Source: Spirochaetales bacterium (GTDB lineage: Bacteria; Spirochaetota; Spirochaetia; SZUA-6; DRHE01). From it: a DNA stretch of 9,303 nucleotides. Location: the NCBI GenBank assembly GCA_011049745.1, contig DRHE01000054.1:1-9303 (forward strand). Reading direction: 5' to 3'. Shown piece by piece: positions 5,775 to 9,303 of this stretch; positions within the stretch are counted from its first letter, which is position 1, and each line of letters begins with the position of its first letter. The position numbers and the translations under genes are program-made. The notes under the pieces were generated by a model. It was not told where the DNA came from and ran no database searches. It was given only the letters and a program-made list of their open reading frames with translations.

Positions 5775-6815
5775 ATGAGTAAAGTAGTTGTAATAACCGG
5801 AGCAACTTCCGGAATAGGTTTTGCGGCGGTAAAGGAGTTTGCCCGGATGGGTATGGCAGTAATCGGAGTTGGAAGGTCGGACCAGTCATGTAAGACGGCC
5901 CTGGCCGAGATAGGAAGAGAATCGGATAATGAGGACATCATATATATTCCCGCCGACCTCTCATCGCAGAAACAGGTTCGGAAGGCTGCAGGGGAAATTA
6001 CCTCCATAGTTGACAATAGGTATAACGGAACAATTGATGTACTTATAAACAACGCCGGTACCTTCTCCGGCTGGTATAGAGCGACGGAGGACGGTTATGA
6101 ACTGCAGTTTGCAGTGAATTATCTATCCCATTTTTTGCTTACAAACATGCTTTTGCCCAAACTGGGGATATCGGTGGATATAGGAGAGACCGGTAAGCCT
6201 GGCATTGCCGCTACAGGCCGCATTATTACTATAAGCTCAGGTTCTCATTACCATACCAGGATGAACTGGAAAGACATTATGAACAGAAAACGCTACAACT
6301 GTCTAACGGCATACAAACAGTCAAAGCTTGCAGATGTCCTTTTTACCTATGCCTTAAACAGAAGGTTTTCAGACTCACATAATATACGCGCCTATGTTGT
6401 AGACCCCGGACTTGTAAATACAGCTATCGGAGAAAAGAGGACAGGAGGACTTGTTAAGTGGTTCTGGGGAATGCGAAGAAAACACGGAATACAACCGGAA
6501 GAAGCTGCAAAGACAATAATCTACCTTGCTTCAGAGAATAACCTCATCCAGGAGGATGCAGTTTACTGGAAGGAATGCACTCCAAAGGAGCCCAGTAAGT
6601 ACTCACAGGATAGGGATGCAGCATTAAAGTTATGGCGGGTTTCGGAAAGATTGTGCGGTATACATGAACAAGGCACTAATGATATTCATCAGAAAGTAGA
6701 AAACGGTAAACCGGAACAGAACACTGACACTGGCTTGCAGAAAACAGAAAGATCTGAACCGGAACAGATGGATTCTCGCCGCCTTATTACAATTTCGAGA
6801 GGAGAAGCAGTATGA
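5775..6815 (+). CDS. Short-chain dehydrogenase/reductase, retinol-dehydrogenase-like, with extra C-terminal tail
   Basis: A 346-residue classical SDR predicted to be an active NAD(P)-dependent oxidoreductase. It has the Rossmann motif TGATSGIG (8-15), GRS at 33-35 after strand 2, NNAG (92-95), the structural asparagine N115 (AVNYLSHF), catalytic serine in ISSGS (152-156), Y180 and K184 in YKQSK, and PG (211-212). The long insertion between Ser and Tyr (MNWKDIMNRKRYN) and the ending LWRVSERLCG (286-295) resemble the retinol dehydrogenase/WWOX-like SDR subgroup. That fold ends near residue 296; about 50 polar residues follow. Start ATG 5775 is chosen because AAAGGAGAG (5761-5769) precedes it; the in-frame ATG at 5733 lies inside the previous gene. 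Its stop overlaps the next start (ATGA, 6812-6815). The natural substrate is unknown; hydrophobic alcohols or aldehydes would fit the subgroup. Confidence 0.9.
   Translation: MSKVVVITGATSGIGFAAVKEFARMGMAVIGVGRSDQSCKTALAEIGRESDNEDIIYIPADLSSQKQVRKAAGEITSIVDNRYNGTIDVLINNAGTFSGWYRATEDGYELQFAVNYLSHFLLTNMLLPKLGISVDIGETGKPGIAATGRIITISSGSHYHTRMNWKDIMNRKRYNCLTAYKQSKLADVLFTYALNRRFSDSHNIRAYVVDPGLVNTAIGEKRTGGLVKWFWGMRRKHGIQPEEAAKTIIYLASENNLIQEDAVYWKECTPKEPSKYSQDRDAALKLWRVSERLCGIHEQGTNDIHQKVENGKPEQNTDTGLQKTERSEPEQMDSRRLITISRGEAV
6709..6768 (+). repeat. In-frame 12-bp direct repeat in the SDR C-terminal tail
   Basis: The sequence aaccggaacaga occurs at 6709-6720 and again at 6757-6768, 48 bp apart and in the same frame. 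It encodes the repeated peptide PEQ in KPEQNTD and EPEQMDS. It lies in the polar tail that extends beyond the SDR fold. Confidence 0.75.
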
Positions 6816-7603
6816 ACAGTTACATATTAATAACGGGAGCTTCCGGAGGACTTGGAAAGGCTTTTTCTCTGGAATGTGCCGAGAGAGGATGGGACCTGTT
6901 CCTGACAGACAGAGACAGCAATATACTCGAGGAATTGGCAACAGGGATTAAAAGGCTGTATAACATTCGTGTTATTCATAAAGAATGTGATCTTACAGAT
7001 GATTTATCACGCAACCGTCTATGGAGCTTTATAGAAGATAATGAGCTTAAATTTAATTTTCTAATAAATGTTGCGGGATTGGATTATGAGGGTATCTTTA
7101 ATGAACAAAGTGTGGGGGAATTAGATACCATAATAAGGCTCAATATAAATGCCACAGTTGTAATGACCAACAGGATACTCAAATACAGGGACTATGCTCG
7201 ACAGTTTCGAATAGTAAATGTTTCAAGTCTGGCTGCATATTATCCTATGCCGGTAAAGGCTACATATGCGGCATCCAAGCGTTTTATACTGGACTTTTCC
7301 CTGGCAATCGGAGAAGAGTTAAAAAGAGATGACGTTTCTGTTACCGTTTTATGCCCTGGCGGAATGCCTTCCAACGAAGAGGTCATAGAAAGCATTAAAC
7401 TTCAGGGGTTTTTCGGAATGCTCACCACGAAAAATGTCGGATACGTGGCTTCACGGACTATAGATCATGCTCTAGGAGGGAAAAAAATATATATTCCCGG
7501 ATCATTTAATGTACTACTGCAAATGCTTGGAAAACTGGTGCCGGCAGGCCTTATTGCCAGATTTATCGCAATGCGGTGGGAACATGCAAGAGCCTGTTCT
7601 TAA
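6812..7603 (+). CDS. Short-chain dehydrogenase/reductase (DltE/17-beta-HSD-like), catalytically intact
   Basis: A 263-residue SDR. Cofactor motif TGASGGLG at 8-15 and TDRD at 32-35 after strand 2; the latter pattern often goes with NAD(H) preference or mixed use. NVAG at 86-89 replaces the usual NNAG. N111 (RLNINA), serine in NVSSLA (136-141), Y152 and K156 in YAASK and CPGG (181-184) complete the active site. The last 40 residues, after GGKKIYIPG, are hydrophobic (about 233-255) and end RWEHARA; this resembles the membrane-associating tail of DltE or 17-beta-HSD12-like SDRs acting on acyl or sterol-like substrates. It is translationally coupled to the preceding SDR by an ATGA overlap with GAGAGGAG (6797-6804) as ribosome binding site, so the two are probably made together. 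Confidence 0.91.
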   Translation: MNSYILITGASGGLGKAFSLECAERGWDLFLTDRDSNILEELATGIKRLYNIRVIHKECDLTDDLSRNRLWSFIEDNELKFNFLINVAGLDYEGIFNEQSVGELDTIIRLNINATVVMTNRILKYRDYARQFRIVNVSSLAAYYPMPVKATYAASKRFILDFSLAIGEELKRDDVSVTVLCPGGMPSNEEVIESIKLQGFFGMLTTKNVGYVASRTIDHALGGKKIYIPGSFNVLLQMLGKLVPAGLIARFIAMRWEHARACS

Positions 7604-7661
7604 CGATAAATACAAAAATTATCCGGATTAATATACGTTTAAAATGGTAGGGGGTTTAAAA

Positions 7662-8540
7662 ATGAGCGGTGAGACAAGAAATAGTTTAAAAACGAAAAAA
7701 GCAGTTCTGGTAACCGGTTCTTCCTCCGGCATAGGGCATTCGATAGCGCTTTACCTTGCAGAACAGGGTTTCCTCGTTTTTGCCGGGGTGAGAAAAGAAT
7801 CGGACGCAAAAAAATTGAAAAGTTTAGGAAAGTCGGATCTGATTCCTTCTTATCCCCTTGATCTAACAGACTTCAAAGATATAGATAATATTTCTAAGTT
7901 TATCAGAGAGCAGTTGATAGATAATAACGTTAAAGGGCTGTTCGGAATTGTAAATGTCGCAGGGGGAGGAAGCATCGCTCCTATTGAACTGTTGGATCTA
8001 AATAATCTACATAGGGAATTTAAAACAAGAATTCTCGGTCCAGTAGGGTTGCTGCAGTCTCTTCTTCCGTTAATACGGGAGGCAGAGGGTAGAATCCTGT
8101 GGATTGCAACGCCTGCAATAATACCCTCACCTTTCTTAACGGATATTCACGCCTGTGATTTTGCCGTTAATTTTTTAGTAAGAACCCTCAAAATAGAACT
8201 GCTAAAATGGAATACACCCGGCATACTTATACGATGCGGGGGAATAAAAACATCATCACCGGAAAGGACAATGAATGCTTTAAAAGAGGCTGTAAAGAAG
8301 TGGCCAAAGGAAAAATATGGTTTATATAAAGATGTCTTAAATAGAGAGATACTTGAGCTTACGGAGTTTGATAAAAAGAGAATGGAACCGGTTGAAGTTG
8401 CAAAAGTAGTCTATAGAGCGCTCACCGATAGGAAGCCAAAGAGAAGGTACAGAGTTGGATATATGTCCGGTTTTGCTGCTTTTTTAGAGCTGTTTCCACA
8501 AGCTGTCGTTGATTATATTCTTGAAAGAAAGTACGGGTAG
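7662..8540 (+). CDS. SDR-fold protein with catalytic tetrad lost (probable pseudoenzyme)
   Basis: A 292-residue protein of the SDR fold, closest in layout to the 11-beta-HSD/retinol dehydrogenase (SDR9C-like) group. The dinucleotide-binding motif TGSSSGIG (18-25) and the D-L-T-D turn (67-70) are intact, so NAD(P) binding is likely. Aligning by eye to the family pattern, the active-site asparagine is R123 (FKTRILGPVGL), the serine is T150 (LWIATPA), the tyrosine is I162 and the lysine is D166 (DIHACDFAV, where active members have Y.ASKFA). PG becomes GG (193-194). The frame is open and the rest is well kept, so this is not simple decay; a regulatory, scaffold or cofactor-sensing role is more likely. 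Start ATG 7662 has TAGGGGG (7648-7654) in front; ATG 7644 lacks such a site. It lies 58 bases after the previous gene. Confidence 0.86.
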   Translation: MSGETRNSLKTKKAVLVTGSSSGIGHSIALYLAEQGFLVFAGVRKESDAKKLKSLGKSDLIPSYPLDLTDFKDIDNISKFIREQLIDNNVKGLFGIVNVAGGGSIAPIELLDLNNLHREFKTRILGPVGLLQSLLPLIREAEGRILWIATPAIIPSPFLTDIHACDFAVNFLVRTLKIELLKWNTPGILIRCGGIKTSSPERTMNALKEAVKKWPKEKYGLYKDVLNREILELTEFDKKRMEPVEVAKVVYRALTDRKPKRRYRVGYMSGFAAFLELFPQAVVDYILERKYG

Positions 8541-8662
8541 GGGTGTGCCCTGGCATATTGCATAAAATCATTGGAATACTGGAATTAGTATATTAACCTA
8601 AAATATTCCGTAAACAGCTGTGGATTTATGCTTATAACATCTATACATAATGTAAGCTGTAC
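8541..8662. other. Intergenic stretch, nothing recognised
   Basis: This stretch separates the last SDR gene from the convergent minus-strand gene fragment. I see no open frame, no hairpin followed by a T-run in either direction and no tRNA-like fold. A weak GGGGTGTGCCC near the SDR stop has no T-tract and is not called a terminator. Confidence 0.5.
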
Positions 8663-8860
8663 TTACCTTATTAGACCGTAGAGTCTTCTTAAGCTTTCAG
8701 CCGGTTCAGCCACAGATTCAATTATAAATCCTTCTACACCGCTGTCCTCTAGAACCTTTACAGCACTCTCTATGGGTGCATTTCCCTTCCCTGTTTCAGC
8801 AAGCTCCTCTACTACTTTTATAAAATTAAAACCATAATGAAGTGAAGAAATCGTAATAGT
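8663..8860 (-). pseudogene. 3' fragment of a truncated gene, possibly a TIM-barrel isomerase/endonuclease family
   Basis: On the minus strand a 65-codon open frame runs from about 8860 to a TAA whose complement is at 8663-8665. It has no plausible start codon and meets an in-frame TGA at 8861-8863. The peptide looks like a genuine protein end: ELAETGKGNAPIESAVKVLE, then DSGVEGFIIESVAEPAESL and RRLYGLIR. The pattern G.G.aPi..al..L..sG.eGf.iES..EPaeSLrR resembles the last strands and helix of xylose-isomerase-like (AP endonuclease 2) TIM-barrel proteins, but that is a weak eye match. The break lies next to a 10-bp tandem repeat and a DruA-like gene, so the 5' part was probably removed or displaced by an insertion. 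The sharp truncation is the main evidence that this is a pseudogene. Confidence 0.6.
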
Positions 8861-8865
8861 TCAGC

Positions 8866-8885
8866 CCTTTTTGAGCCTTTTTGAG
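8866..8885 (+). repeat. Perfect 10-bp tandem repeat at a likely mobile-element edge
   Basis: The unit cctttttgag occurs twice directly adjacent (8866-8875 and 8876-8885), followed by a GTTTTTTTGTG run that looks like a degenerate third unit. It starts three bases beyond the point where the minus-strand coding frame ends and about 70 bases before the DruA-like gene. It could be the left end of that element, but no matching right end is within the window. Confidence 0.6.
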
Positions 8886-8951
8886 GTTTTTTTGTGATTA
8901 ATTTTCGATAAAGACTTGCGTTCCTATTAAATATATGATATGCAATAATAC

Positions 8952-9303
8952 ATGCAGCCCCCTTTCAGCTATAGAGGCAAAATCTTAACAATAGACGATG
9001 TACATTACATTAGGAATCTGATTGCTGAGAATCCCGGTGTAAGCCGGTGGGCTTTATCAAGAAAGCTCTGCGTAGCTTGGAATTGGGTGCAACCTAACGG
9101 TGTTTTGCGCGACATGGTATGCAGAGGTCTCATGCTTCGTCTTCATGAAGCTGGATATATCAAACTACCGGCAAAGAAAAGGAATCCGGACAACCCCCTT
9201 GTAAACAGGAAGAGTCCTGAAAAAGTAGACATAGATCAAACGCCGATAACAAAAAGGTTATCAGAAATCCTACCACTTGAAATAAGACAGGTTCGGCGAA
9301 CAC
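8952..9303 (+). CDS. 5' part of a DruA-like (DUF4338) protein, probably transposon-associated
   Basis: An open frame starting at ATG 8952, just after an in-frame TAA at 8946, continues to the window end; 117 residues are visible and the gene is incomplete. The N-terminus matches what I know of the DUF4338/DruA family: YRGKILTIDDVHYIRNLI (7-24), NPGVSRWALSRKLC (27-40), the hallmark WNWVQPNG (43-50), LRDMVCRGLML.L (52-64), then NPLVNRK and the PLE.RQVRRT segment at about 108-117. Annotation pipelines call this Druantia anti-phage protein DruA, but stand-alone homologues are common and behave like parts of mobile elements. No other Druantia gene (such as the large helicase DruE) is visible on this side. 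No good ribosome binding site is seen. The tandem repeat and truncated gene just upstream support a mobile element. Confidence 0.8.
   Translation, partial: MQPPFSYRGKILTIDDVHYIRNLIAENPGVSRWALSRKLCVAWNWVQPNGVLRDMVCRGLMLRLHEAGYIKLPAKKRNPDNPLVNRKSPEKVDIDQTPITKRLSEILPLEIRQVRRT

Noticed and set aside
8952..9303. Calling a Druantia anti-phage system
   Set aside because: Only part of one DruA-like gene is visible; no other Druantia component is present, and solitary homologues are commonly mobile-element genes.

Overview
The window looks like a chromosomal contig end from a spirochaete (Treponema/Spirochaeta-like), probably assembled from a Nextera-type library. The first 19 bases are the Tn5 mosaic-end adapter, not genome. 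The lineage call is an inference from gene order: a small helical protein, a membrane-anchored PilZ protein, TsaE, TsaB and a PAS-HD-GYP protein, packed with ATGA or short overlaps. I recall a similar order near fliD in treponemes but could not check it.

Region 1 (20-3827) is core-like. It combines c-di-GMP signalling (a PilZ effector and an HD-GYP phosphodiesterase) with two subunits of the tRNA t6A37 machinery (TsaE ATPase and TsaB). TsaE has no in-frame ATG, GTG or TTG before its Walker A motif; the best start is a rare CTG at 1620 behind a good Shine-Dalgarno.

Region 2 (3828-4140) is a junction. It holds a decayed IS91-type transposase whose N-terminal part is joined to its C-terminal tail by an internal deletion.

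Region 3 (4141-8540) is an accessory block, visibly more AT-rich and richer in ATA/AGA codons. It has a near-consensus promoter overlaid by four TAATATT-like cores spaced exactly 17 bp apart, then a PadR regulator, a HAAS/DUF1700-DUF4097 membrane protein and three consecutive short-chain dehydrogenase/reductase (SDR) genes. The first two SDRs have an intact Ser-Tyr-Lys centre. The third keeps the dinucleotide-binding motif but has lost all four catalytic residues, so it looks like a pseudoenzyme. The arrangement suggests one autoregulated PadR-controlled unit, possibly acting on a membrane lipid or another hydrophobic carbonyl/alcohol. It is the most likely place for something undescribed here.

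Region 4 (8541-9303) is a second mobile boundary. It contains a minus-strand 3' gene fragment, cut off next to a perfect 10-bp tandem repeat, and the 5' part of a DruA-like (DUF4338) gene that runs off the window. No tRNA, rRNA, CRISPR array or convincing intrinsic terminator was seen.
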